Of a stretch of DNA of 64,000 nt, positions 23,586 to 33,256 are shown one piece after another (position 1 is the first letter of the stretch; every line of letters begins with the position of its first letter). The stretch covers positions 5,589,501 through 5,653,500 of the forward strand of contig WPIO01000020.1 in NCBI GenBank assembly GCA_009760855.2, in the 5' to 3' direction. The stretch is from Cristatella mucedo (taxonomy: Eukaryota > Bryozoa > Phylactolaemata > Cristatellidae). Below the pieces are notes generated by a model. The model did no database searches. It had not been told where the DNA came from and saw only the letters and a list, made by a program, of their open reading frames with translations. Made by a program: the position numbers and the translations under genes.

Positions 23586-23735
23586 GCTGCGCAATGGTTT
23601 GGTCTAGTGGTTAAGGTGCTCGCCCCGACCAAGGTCTGGCTGAGGTTGTGGGCTTGAGCCTCGAGGCATATGTGAAGCGCCTGAATAGAGATTAAGTTCT
23701 CATGGGGCGCTATACAAATGAACTATATTTTGTTC
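23586..23735 (+). mobile_element. SINE-1 copy, near full length
   Basis: tRNA-like head with A box (tggtctagtgg) and B box (gggcttgagcc), then the body, then agcgcctgaatagagattaa and gttctcatggggcgctatac, with a short AT-rich end. It shows the complete SINE-1 structure in the sense orientation. Confidence 0.9.
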
Positions 23736-24482
23736 CTCTCTTCAATGCCTTTAATTATCTTGCACAAACCAAAATATCAAATATATCCTAACTAGGCTTA
23801 GAAATTTGAAAAAAGATTGGGTGACTCTAGTTATACAGCAGTGCCTCTAATAAACCTAAAATTCTTTAGGAACCACTCTTATTATTTCAACTTTTTTTCC
23901 CAATCCATGAACTCACTGCTGATAGAGGCCACAAGATCACCTAAATTTGTAGTTTATAAAGAAGCTACCAATCGTCGATGCATTTCCTCTTTTCGAGTGA
24001 TTTTTGTATAAATAATTGTACAAATCAAGTTTATAAATGCGTAAAAATATACGTACATACAATTACAATTATAAATAATAAATTATAAAAATATGTAAAT
24101 TTAGCTCATAATAATATAAAAATACTAGCAATTAAGTTATCACTAACGGCACTTCATTATTTACGTATAAGTTTCTATTACATACAAAATATTTCTATAC
24201 AACAAAATTCGATTCGTGAACACTCTGAACTGTCGGATTTGAGTAAAATAGTTTTTCATCACTGATATGACGTTAAATTGAGAGCCGTTATATAAAGATC
24301 TCGAAGGGAAAATGACCTGGGACACTGGAGCTGCATCATATGCTGCAGGCATGAAATTTCTTCTTCTAGCTGAAAACCTTGGCTCCAGGTCTGGCATTTA
24401 AATCTCTGCACATCGAAGAGGATCTTTTTGTGAACATATTCTAGTCTTAGACAAAATTTCACTGAATTTTGGTAGATCCCAG
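23736..24482. other. Probable 3' flank / UTR of the receptor gene
   Basis: AT-rich DNA downstream of the receptor stop codon. Two minus-strand ORFs (24,161-24,462) have no recognisable motif. I see no clear AATAAA on the minus strand close to the gene. Confidence 0.35.
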
Positions 24483-25775
24483 TTATGAGTATAAAGATAT
24501 TCCATATAGATCATTTTCGATCATGGGAGTATTTGCATCTGATTCATCTGATATGCAATGCTCAGTACCAAACTGCACTTTGCTGTAAGTTATGTTTAGC
24601 TGTCGGCAGGAGGATGCAGCTATACTAAAATGAGCATTTGCTGCATCGCTCATCAGCAGTGGAGGGTTACGTGCAGGAGGCGAAGGTATTGGAGCTTGGA
24701 TAGGCAGTGAAGAATCCCGTTGTCGACATATAATTACCTTTGCCGCAATGAATGCGCACACTAAGGCAGCAGCAGCAGCAGCAGCTGATACTCCAGCTAT
24801 CCAAGCAGTGTCAGCATGAGCAAAATCGTTGCCCGATCCAGTGTCGACGCTATTCCCTGTACCATTGGGCAAGGATTTGTTTCCAATCTCTATCATCATA
24901 GTGAAGCCAGAGGAGTTCATCTGGTCGTCTTGATGGCAGTTTCCAGAGCTGTATTGCAAGGTCACCTGCTCATCTGCTATAGGAACGTAAGTGTCCTTAT
25001 GTGTAAAGCACTTAAGCTTGTAGCACAAACTTCCACACCCTGTAATTCCTGGAGAAGCTAACACAGTAAAAATGAGCTGGTCGTATGACCCCGGTGCCCA
25101 TATGGTGACGAAGTAGTTATTTCCTCCTGAGCATCTCATATCTTTTGGTAAGATCATGGCATACCGATGGTCTGGAGCGAATACATAATGAACACCTTTA
25201 ACCACAACAGCACTGCCGTTAGAACTTTGAAGACACACGTTGGTTGCAGATGTTGTTATGACAGCTAAGTTAAACGAACTAGTTGTATCTGGAGCATCAG
25301 GTCGCCTTGGTAAATGCAAGTAGATCAACAGGTTTTCGCTGGCCCAAACATATACCGTCTTGGTCAAATTGCATATGTAACATACTGTTTCGTTTCCCAT
25401 GAGAGCAAGCGACGTAGAACTATTATCACAAGTATGCTCTGACGGTTGAAGATTCACATCATCAACCCTTAGCAGGAGTAGCCTTGATGGAGCCGGGAGA
25501 GTTTGAGCAGCAGCTTGGTCAGAGGTCACAATGGACAGGTCAACCGTACAATTACTCGATGCTTTCATGAAAGTCGATACTCTAGCCGTAAGAGGCTGCC
25601 ACGAGTCATTCACTTTCAGGTTAATCTGGCCGTTGCTATTCGAGCAGTCAGACAAGTCCAGTGAGCTTAGTACCACACTTTGAGCCGCCGAGCAGCAAGC
25701 ATTCAATAAAAGGGTCGTGAAAGTGAAGAGTTTTACAAGGAAGGCCGCCGGCTCACCTTCTTTCCAGCAGATCAT
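24483..25775 (-). CDS. Single-pass membrane glycoprotein with ITIM-like motif, unknown family
   Basis: Intact 430-codon ORF, by far the longest non-repeat ORF here. The N-terminus looks like a signal peptide (hydrophobic about residues 11-27, likely cut near 30-32). The ectodomain (about 33-320) has 11 cysteines and nine N-glycosylation sequons (N56, 75, 118, 128, 136, 186, 287, 299, 304). One membrane helix follows at about 323-349, rich in alanine. The cytoplasmic tail has a proline-rich patch (IQAPIPSPPARNPP, 359-372), an ITIM-consensus ITYSKV at Y397, and two more tyrosines near the end (Y424, Y429). This points to a cell-surface receptor or adhesion protein that could recruit SH2 phosphatases. 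I recognise no named ectodomain fold. The start ATG at 25,775 is the only one before the signal peptide; a donor-like AAG|GTGAGC just inside the ORF is a caution. A broken paralogue lies at 16.7-17.0 kb. Confidence 0.75.
   Translation of the reverse strand: MICWKEGEPAAFLVKLFTFTTLLLNACCSAAQSVVLSSLDLSDCSNSNGQINLKVNDSWQPLTARVSTFMKASSNCTVDLSIVTSDQAAAQTLPAPSRLLLLRVDDVNLQPSEHTCDNSSTSLALMGNETVCYICNLTKTVYVWASENLLIYLHLPRRPDAPDTTSSFNLAVITTSATNVCLQSSNGSAVVVKGVHYVFAPDHRYAMILPKDMRCSGGNNYFVTIWAPGSYDQLIFTVLASPGITGCGSLCYKLKCFTHKDTYVPIADEQVTLQYSSGNCHQDDQMNSSGFTMMIEIGNKSLPNGTGNSVDTGSGNDFAHADTAWIAGVSAAAAAAALVCAFIAAKVIICRQRDSSLPIQAPIPSPPARNPPLLMSDAANAHFSIAASSCRQLNITYSKVQFGTEHCISDESDANTPMIENDLYGISLYS
24765..24786. 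repeat. (GCA)n triplet repeat coding for the membrane helix
   Basis: About seven GCA/GCT units. On the minus strand they read as consecutive alanines inside the predicted transmembrane segment (about residues 331-337) of the receptor. Confidence 0.85.
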
Positions 25776-26120
25776 ACTGATCCTGTAGGGTATGCCGTGT
25801 AGCTACGTTAGTGGCTCAGGTGAACACCAGATACACGTCGGAGGTATTCCTGCCTTCAAAGAAGCTCTGGAGTAGAGACTGACTCAGCAGTTTAAGGAAG
25901 AACACGATCCAAAAGCTGTGCTGCGAGTAGCAAACCGAATCGGGAAGTGAAGGTAAGCTCCGATGGGAAATTCAAGATAAGAGCCTGTCCATCGTTTTTG
26001 GAGGCCAACCCCTCCATATATCACATCCAATGGGATGGGGCGTGGGAGGGAGTCTGCATATGTAAACGATGCAAGTAAGGACCGGCTATCTGGGACCGGC
26101 CGGAGGCTGGCCGTTCGTGG

Positions 26121-26303
26121 ATGGAAATGGAACTTTCGGATCCTAGAGATCGCCCAAGCTCAGTCTCATCTCTCTGGAGCTCTCCAGGAAATTTCGAAAA
26201 GCACGCAATCGGTAAAGTCGCTGTTAACAGCGACCATGCAGATGACGCAGTGTCGGTTAGGTCGTTTCTTGAGCGATTCCTCGAGCAAGCACAAGCTGAT
26301 TAG
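26121..26303 (+). CDS. Small ORF divergent to the receptor, unknown
   Basis: 60-codon ORF with an acidic, serine-rich start (MEMELSDPRDRPSSVSSLWS) and an amphipathic end (DDAVSVRSFLERFLEQAQAD). Composition is protein-like, and the 5' flank (26,030-26,120) is GC- and CpG-richer than the surroundings. It starts 346 bases from the receptor ATG on the opposite strand, so the two could share a promoter region. An overlapping plus-strand ORF (26,035-26,427) in another frame is the competing reading. No family recognised. Confidence 0.25.
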   Translation: MEMELSDPRDRPSSVSSLWSSPGNFEKHAIGKVAVNSDHADDAVSVRSFLERFLEQAQAD

Positions 26304-26429
26304 CAAGCAGGGCCAGAGAGCTAATGCTGGTTCGTCACTCACCACTCACCAGAACCAGCTGTTAATACTGCAAAAGAAGAGGGACAAAACAAGTAGCTAC
26401 GGCAATGGCATCGTAAGGTTTCTTTGAAA

Positions 26430-27016
26430 CTAAGCGCTTGCAATGACTCTGATTCTTGGTTCTTGGCGCTATGTGATAGAAAATGCTAGAACGTCTGCCT
26501 CAGTGCCCCCATATAAAGTTCTGAAATGGTAGGGCTAGGTAAACTAGCTAAATTGCGGTACATGATAAATATTTGCGATTATGCAATAATTCCGGATTCT
26601 CTCTCCAAGACTCCATAATAGCCGGTGCAATTAGATAGGCAAGCGGTTGTGATTATCGACTCGGAAATGACATTAGAGATAATTTTAGCTCTTGGTCAGG
26701 GAGCTGTTGGTGTATGTTGTTAAGCACCTACAACCGTCAGTTGTTGTCTAATAGACCTGTCTACATTATGGAAATGAACATTATGTGCTACCGTAAGAGC
26801 GCTCCTCTTCACTAAAGCGATAATGCTACCGTTATCACACGACGGAGCATCGGTGCAGCATCTGCAAATAGCTAGCCTTACTACACTCATCGGGCCTCAC
26901 CAGAATTCTTCGGCCGGCACTGAAACTAGTACCGTTAGGAGCACTGTGTTTGCAGCCTATTTCTAACTAGACCCGGAAGCCGCCCACCACGTTTTCAATA
27001 GTGCGATCGTTGACCA
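26430..27016. other. No gene recognised
   Basis: Unassigned. Confidence 0.4.
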
Positions 27017-27224
27017 ATATAATAATAATAATAATAATAGTTCACTTGATAAAGTGCCCTCAGAGAACTTAATCTTTCTCTAGGCGCTTTACATTTGCTG
27101 TAAAGTGAAATGCAATTGAATGGTAAGTAAAATCATGCTTGAAAAAACAAACGAAATGAATAATATGGTTAGGGGTGACATGCACAGGGTCAGCATGCAA
27201 ATGTGGTTAGTGGCAGCATGCACT
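27017..27224 (-). mobile_element. LINE-B 3' end
   Basis: Antisense (aat) tail, hairpin and 3' UTR; very close in sequence to the copy at 2,330-2,516, including aatggtaagtaaaatcatgc. Confidence 0.88.
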
Positions 27225-27434
27225 TGTAGTCGTATTCAGGTCTGGCAGCAGCCTCATCATCTGATCTCAGTTGCAAACAACAGCAACATGGCCGCTGCCA
27301 ACACGGGCATACGGCAACAGTTTATTGTTTGGGTCGTGGTAGTAAAGGTTTGTGACGCTCTGGCACTATTAATCATAACTAGTAAGCCTGTAAAGTATTA
27401 CCTTTTTTACTCAGCCTGTGCCCTGTCTAGGATG

Positions 27435-27590
27435 AGCAACGATGGCACACTGGGTAAAGTGGTTGCTTTTCACGGTTCGATTCCTGTGGTGCGCTCACCT
27501 TTTTGGCCACTGCAAGCTGTAATGATATCCTTAGACGCCCTTCTTTCGCTATGCAAAAGAGGCTATTAACCAGCTAGTATTAATTTTTGG
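27435..27590 (+). mobile_element. SINE-2 copy
   Basis: tRNA-like head with B box (ggttcgattcctg at 27,474-27,486) preceded by the A-box region (gcacactgggtaaagtgg). Then comes the family body ttggccactgcaagctgta, and aaagaggctattaaccagct with a TATTAATTT-like end. In other copies the tail is made of TATTT units. Confidence 0.75.
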
Positions 27591-27746
27591 GACGCGCTAC
27601 TGTCTGCCTGTATTCACCGTCCCACTTGCGACTCCGGACTACGAAAAATTGGTATAGGGGCCAGCCAAGTGTTAGCCCCCAAAGCACGACAAGGCAGCCT
27701 AAGTAGCACTTAGTGGTTTCTCGCAGTAGGTTTTGGTGTCTGTCCG

Positions 27747-27748
<2 letters not shown>

Positions 27749-27820
<72 letters not shown>
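27749..27820. repeat. (CT)n microsatellite
   Basis: About 36 perfect CT units. Confidence 0.97.
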
Positions 27821-27823
<3 letters not shown>

Positions 27824-28529
27824 CAGTATAAGCGAGGTAATTCGTCACTCTCGTCATTATGTCGCCTTCCACCACTAGGCTGCGTTTAGTCTCAGCTGCA
27901 CATGTTATACACCTTGCTTGCGATCACTGACTCTTACTTTATCATGATAACTGTGACGTTCTTTCATTTCAACTGAGCGGTCAAACTGGCAGCCTTTGCT
28001 CTCGGCCCTATCTTTCATTGCCTATTCCAATGTGTGCACTGGTTAGTTGTCTCATCTGATATGCGTCACTGCTTGATCTTTCTGCTTCCCTCTAACAATA
28101 TAACAAGTTCTGCTGATGAGCTAGCATATCGTACTCAGTAGGCTGATATTGCGTAACACTGCAATAGCTCTACAGACGTCGAAAATTTAATTAAACAAAG
28201 TTTCAATTATATTATTTGAAGTTCATTTATTGGAACTAACGAATACAAGATGTTGCTGTTTGAAATAGCAAGCACATTTGAAAAACTCAAACCTTTCATA
28301 ATTGTCTTCACTACAGAGAAGCTATACTGATCATTTCATCATTCCCGGGTGCCCTATTTTATCACCTAGGCATTATTGGTGTGGCTCTGCATTTCCAAGC
28401 AGAGTGCTTTCTGGTTTACGAGCGGTCAACTCTTCCGGCCTTGGAGCAGGCTATAGCCTGCTGCTAAAATTAGAGGGACGCAAACGGTGCAAAGTTGGGC
28501 ATTTAGATTTGAATGTCTATTTCATTAGT
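27821..28529. other. No gene recognised
   Basis: Unassigned; possible upstream region of the first-exon candidate at 28,530. Confidence 0.35.
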
Positions 28530-28577
28530 ATGGCCGGAAAAAGAAAAGAGCTGGCTGCTCTTCAGCAGACGAACATG
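28530..28577 (+). CDS. First-exon candidate, unknown gene
   Basis: ATG at 28,530 followed by a basic, polar 16-residue peptide (MAGKRKELAALQQTNM) and directly by a donor-like gtaggt at 28,578, phase 0. The ATG lies within a longer open frame (28,302-28,616), so the exon reading rests on the splice site and the protein-like start only. No second exon could be proved. Confidence 0.25.
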
Positions 28578-29936
28578 GTAGGTTGCTGGCATTTTTTATC
28601 CGATAAAATTGGTTAACAGTCCAGAAGCACTTGAATGGAAATTCCAAAATTTTACCCGGTCTCGAGTTTCCTCCACGATAGATTTGCCGAGCAACAGCCT
28701 TTTGATCTAGCTTCAGTGAAGCTTGCTGCCTCGATAAGGGGCGAGAAGCCAATCACTTCATCCAGCTGCTGAGGTCCAACAGATTACGAGTTCCAGAATG
28801 TGACCTCCAAGTGATCCGATATCACTTTTTCGCCTATAGGGCTCCTGAGCTCTAGATTGTCGCCTTAGAGGGTTTGGCATGCTTGAAGTTGGACAACGAG
28901 TCAAGGAAAATAAATTCAATTCGGGAACCTGATGTACTTTGCAACCGAACGGCCTAAGAGGTTACCCTCCCACCTCTCATTAGGGAATTAGGGATTTCTT
29001 TCTGCAGAGCCAGAAGCCCCAATCTGTTTGGCCTGCAATGTCCGTGTAGCTTACAGTCATACATGCATGATTAGTCCTCTGCATAAAACTTTACAGAAGG
29101 CAGAGCATTTGCACTTTGACTGAGTTAAATAATTCGCCTATTGACGGTCATGGCTAATTCCGCAATATTATGTCATTGACCATTTGAATACATGTAAGGC
29201 ACTAGATTATAGTCTCCTAAGAAAATCGCTTACTAGTTTAGAATTAGCTCTGCCAATTCCAGAAGGATCGGGACTGGATGCAACACATTTACTTTCTCGT
29301 TATCGCAAAATCTTGTTAATGAGCGGTACTTGAGTAAAAAGAGTTGACAGAGCAGCTTGCAGCTGGCTAGTTTTGAGCGACATAGCTACGAATCCTGTCT
29401 TTCAATTATTGTCGCACAGCGGAATCGAGTGAAACTAACTTCCCTGAGATAAAATAAAACGTAATTTAAGTTATTGCCACAGCTTTGTAAGAGAACTTAA
29501 TATATACAAATGAGCTTAACTTTGTGCTTCGCGGCTATAGCCTACAATCATGATTATCTAATGCAATCATCTTGATTTTTATCATCAAAGCTGAGTGCCT
29601 TTACCGCTGAGCCAAACCAGGGCAGCAGCTGTATTATTTTAGTATAAGCCTCTATGGCTCTGAAATTTTTGCAATTTAAAGTGAATATGTTTTCACTAGG
29701 ACCAACTGACTACAGTATACTAAGCGTGGTTGCCTCCAGAAACATCGAGTTTGTATGGTAAAAAAATGAGAGGAGAGGCTAACGTAGGCCCCTATTTCTA
29801 GAGTTAGCTTATGCCATCTAATGAGCATCGCAGCTTTATGCTACCACAGCCATATTTATGCTTATAGATTGGGCTGAGACTAAAAAAAAAAGAGCAGACT
29901 ATGAACTAATTATGCAAATATGTACTATATGTACAA

Positions 29937-29979
<43 letters not shown>

Positions 29980-30500
29980 ACCATTTTTTTATTTTTGCAT
30001 ATCTGCACTATGCCTTGGAGGTTTCAAAAGGGAATTAATCGTGTTTCAGTGCTGTGCCTTGGATGTATATTCTGCACCTGGTAAGTCCTGGAGAAATAAC
30101 TTGTTTGTGTGTTTTCTATGGTCAAATACTATATACTGCTACAGCTTCCCGCAATGTCGCGGTGTGTAGAGCCTTTAGTAGATTCTTAATCTGTACAGAT
30201 TTGACGGATTGAAGTTGATACTTCTGGTTTTTTTTAACATCATGAGCTAAGTATGAGTACGACTTAATGCTAGTCCTTCTGAACCAATTGTTTGGCTTAG
30301 ATTTGACCAACCATAATCTGGATATCAGTTTCCCTGATAGAGTCATGGTCCTATTCTTCTCTTATGGTACAAATTCTCATCTTTTACAAAACGAGACTCC
30401 TAAATTATTTTATAAGTGGTCTTAAATTAGTATTTAATCTGTGTTTTATACCACATTGATGGTCTGCACCAGTCGCAGAGCAAATTATCAGCCTTAATGT
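28578..30500. other. Intergenic or intronic DNA
   Basis: Unassigned except for a tRNA-like 5' half at 29,585-29,618 (minus; tggctcagcggtaaaggcac resembles an A box) and a (TA)n(TG)n run at 29,937-29,979. Confidence 0.4.
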
Positions 30501-30510
30501 GGGTATTGGA

Positions 30511-30533
30511 TATATATATATATATATATATAT
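30511..30533. repeat. (TA)n microsatellite
   Basis: Pure TA run. Confidence 0.9.
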
Positions 30534-30726
30534 TCTATATGTGTCGATACTGAAATGACTGTTCACGTCAAATCACATGAATTGACACGTCAGAAGTTCC
30601 AAGCAGGCTCTAAAATGTTCACTCCTGTCTATTATGAGCTTGATGCTGTGTTGCTGGCGAAGATATAACTCTCTTTGATTAACGCTCAGCTAAGCTGTAC
30701 ATAATGTCTCTACAAAGACATCCATA

Positions 30727-30781
<55 letters not shown>

Positions 30782-30912
30782 TATATGGCACCCCAAGAGA
30801 ACTTAATCTCCATTCAGGAACTTCACATATGCCTCAGGGCTCGAGCCCATGACCTCAGCTAGACCTTGGTCAGGGCGAGCGCCTTAACCGCTGGACTAAC
30901 CCAGCTCGGCCA
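30727..30912 (-). mobile_element. SINE-1 copy joined to a (CA)n(TA)n microsatellite
   Basis: A compound CA/TA repeat (30,727-30,786) abuts the antisense SINE-1 (30,787-30,912): ccccaagagaacttaatctc, B box as gggctcgagccc, A-box head as ccttaaccgctgga, ending at ccagctcggcc. The microsatellite occupies the place of the AT-rich SINE tail and may have grown from it. Confidence 0.88.
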
Positions 30913-31225
30913 ATACCGTCCACATTTTATCAAATATTAAATATGATTACCTTCAAAGCTTACTCACAGCATTTCAGGGAACTGAGCAGGCACACTAGCC
31001 TGCAAACGGCTGGAACGTGACTGCCTTAAAAGGCGGCCAGGCTACTGCAAGACACTATCAGCCTGGTAGTACTTATCCAAGCTCGAATTGTGGCTCCTTA
31101 TTAGTTAGAATATATTTTCGTGTTATGGAGGATGGTTTTCAATCACCTGCTGCCATCGCTCGCCGCAAAATCAGCAGAATACTGAAGGTGATGCCGCACT
31201 CTGCTGCAGAGAGCAATCAAGGAAA

Positions 31226-31263
31226 ATGGCGACGGTTGTAGATAAAAAGGAAATCCAGTTACC
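31226..31263 (+). CDS. First-exon candidate, unknown gene
   Basis: aaaATGGCG (Kozak-like) starts a short peptide (MATVVDKKEIQLP) that runs into a donor-like gtgagg at 31,264, phase 2. The preceding 100 bases include CpGs (gccatcgctcgccgc). Evidence is limited to start context and donor. A continuous frame would stop one codon later. Confidence 0.22.
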
Positions 31264-31435
31264 GTGAGGCGTATTTCGCTTTTTAAAGCTCTACTGCCCC
31301 TTATAGTTCGCATTAGCTGCAATTGTGTCACAAGTAAGATTCGATCTAATGCAATATACGCGTCATTGAAATGGTTTAGCCCATCTTAAGAGATTTTATA
31401 CTATTATATACTGCAATACACACATTTTAATTAGA

Positions 31436-31801
31436 ATGCTTCAAAAGATAGATTCCATAAATCTGATTGGGTTCACAATTACTTCCCTGCAGTTATTTGA
31501 CCACCAGTCAATGAGCAATCCATCCGGACCTGCCGGCACAGTCGGTCAGCAATTGCCATTCTTACTTGAATTGACCCCAAACCTCCCTAGCGTACTCGAG
31601 GAAGAGTATGAATGCCTCTCGAATTCAACCTTATACGTATCTGCTCTCTAAGAACCGTGGGACAACTAGACCACAACCACGTTGTCCATCAGAAACTCTA
31701 TTGCTTCCGGCCATGATGCACGGGACAATGCCCTGCTCTGGCACTTTGATATCACAGACAACCAAGCTCAGGATCTCATTGTATTATATTATGTGGTCTG
31801 A
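31436..31801 (+). pseudogene. Broken ORF, or two exons with a 33-bp intron; unknown
   Basis: One frame is open from ATG 31,436. It has an excellent acceptor at 31,491-31,492 (attacttccctgcag) and reads MSNPSGPAGTVGQQLPFLLE, then LTPNLPSVLEEEYECLSNST. Two stops (31,649-31,651 and 31,667-31,669) then interrupt it. The same frame continues (LSIRNSIASGHDARDNALLW, then HFDITDNQAQDLIVLYYVV) to TGA at 31,799-31,801. Both stops lie in a 33-base stretch that starts GT, ends AG and keeps phase (31,637-31,669). Either it is a micro-intron or this is a decayed coding sequence. The family is not recognised. Confidence 0.3.
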
Positions 31802-31879
31802 CTTGGTGAATGCCATGGTTGATGTCGTTAATGGTGAATTGATTGGCTGAACGACCCGCAGTTCTTTAGATTTGACCGT

Positions 31880-32366
31880 TGTTTGAGTATATGTAATTTA
31901 ATGTAATATATGTTCGTCTATAACCCCACAAAGACAATGCGGGTGTATCTGCTGGAGAGTTTTGTAGAGCGCACTCGCAGCCCTAGCAGCTTTCAGAATG
32001 CATTCGGTAGCCAACAGACTTCATCTCACGCAACAAAGAGAAAGTGGGAAGAATAGCAGAGTCGGAAGAGCAGCTGAGGTAGTGAGTAACATTAAAGCAG
32101 CAGCTCAGAACCTCTGGAAAGGATGAGCCGTTGTCAGCAGCAACAGATTAATTGTCGTTTCGTAAGAATCGTGGAAGCGAATTCCACAGTCTAGAACCTG
32201 CAGAGAGAGCTAAAGCTTCTGTTGCTAACGGCCTTTAAGCGAAGGTATGGAACAGCTAATTTGTTGTCAATACAAGACCTGAGGGCACGAGGAGGCTGAA
32301 ATTGGTGTAGCAGTTTAGCTAGGTATGGATGAGCCAAGGCATAGCGGGCCTTGTGGGTCAGCGTAA
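31880..32366 (-). mobile_element. LINE-A copy, 3' part, split by LINE-B
   Basis: Antisense LINE-A C-terminal coding region and 3' end (TTACA-like tail at left, about 31,895; then ccccacaaagacaatgcggg). It stops at gcgtaa (32,366) and resumes at 32,692. Confidence 0.85.
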
Positions 32367-32691
32367 CCTCCCGACTTGCGTCAGAATATCCCCTGACTTG
32401 ACCACATTTAAAAAGAACTTAAAAACACACCTATTTAGGACAGCATTTAGTGAGTCCCTGTGATTCGTCCTTCATGTGCTTATGCGTGCTGACACTGAGC
32501 ATGCTGCCACTAACCATATTTGCATGCTGACCCTCTGCATGTCATCCCTAACCATGTTATTCATGTTTATCAAGCATGATATTACTCACTATTTGATCGC
32601 GCTTCCCTTTGCAGCAAATGCGAGGAGCTTTGAAAGAGATTGAGTTCTTTGAGGGCGCTTTATCAAGTGCATTATTATTATTATTTATTAT
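32367..32691 (+). mobile_element. LINE-B 3' end inserted in LINE-A
   Basis: Plus-strand LINE-B from the PDLTTFKKNLKTHLFRTAFS-like end of the ORF through the 3' UTR and hairpin to (att)n. It is flanked by gtaa (32,363-32,366 and 32,692-32,695), and the interrupted LINE-A reads straight across when the insert is removed. Confidence 0.88.
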
Positions 32692-32915
32692 GTAAGAAAG
32701 TTGCTCTGTATCCGTTGATCAACCAGAAGCCATCCTACCTCTTTTAGTAAAGAAGACACGTAGTCGAACCTCTGGGACTTGAAAACTAGCCTTGCAGCCA
32801 CATTCATAGTCATTTGCAGTGGCCTAGTTGCTTTTTATGGTATCCCAGCTAAAAAGGAATTACAACAATCTAGCCGAGACAGAACTAAGGAGCTAGTTAA
32901 GTTTGTGTAAGCTAC
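32692..32915 (-). mobile_element. LINE-A copy, 5' part, split by LINE-B
   Basis: Continuation of 31,880-32,366: gtaagaaagttgctctgtat, then tagccttgcagcc, then gagacagaactaaggagct, matching the antisense copy at 1,240-1,460. Confidence 0.85.
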
Positions 32916-32940
32916 CGTGGAAGACAGCTCTTTATTCTAG

Positions 32941-33256
32941 GTAAGGGTCGCATGTGATGACTAGCTGTAGAAGAAGTCTTCTAAACGAAGCTTTTGAAAG
33001 TTAGGTAGCTGTTGAAAACGACACTTAAATTTTGGGCAAATATTGATGGTCGCACAACACAATAACCTATTAGAAGGGCAAAAAAATAAATAAATAAATA
33101 CTAGCTGGTTTAACAGCCTCTTTTTGTATAGCGACAGAAGAGCCTTTACGGCTATCACCACCGCTTGCAGTAGCGATAAAGGATCACCCACCACTGGATT
33201 CGAACCCACGACCTCGAAGCCTTCTAATCCGGTCAAACGCATAGGGTGTCCTCTGA
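32941..33256 (-). mobile_element. LINE-A RT fragment, split by SINE-2
   Basis: Antisense RT segment (32,941-33,083) matching 9,850-9,980: gctgtagaagaagtcttcta, then gttgaaaacgacacttaaat. It resumes at about 33,216 with ccttctaatccggtcaaacg. The intervening DNA is a SINE-2. Confidence 0.8.
33084..33215 (-). mobile_element. SINE-2 inserted in LINE-A
   Basis: Antisense SINE-2: tail aaataaataaata, then ctagctggtttaacagcctc, gtatagcgacagaagagcct, ggctatcaccaccgcttgca, and B box as ggattcgaaccca. The A-box end is missing (5' truncated). LINE-A sequence flanks it on both sides. Confidence 0.85.
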
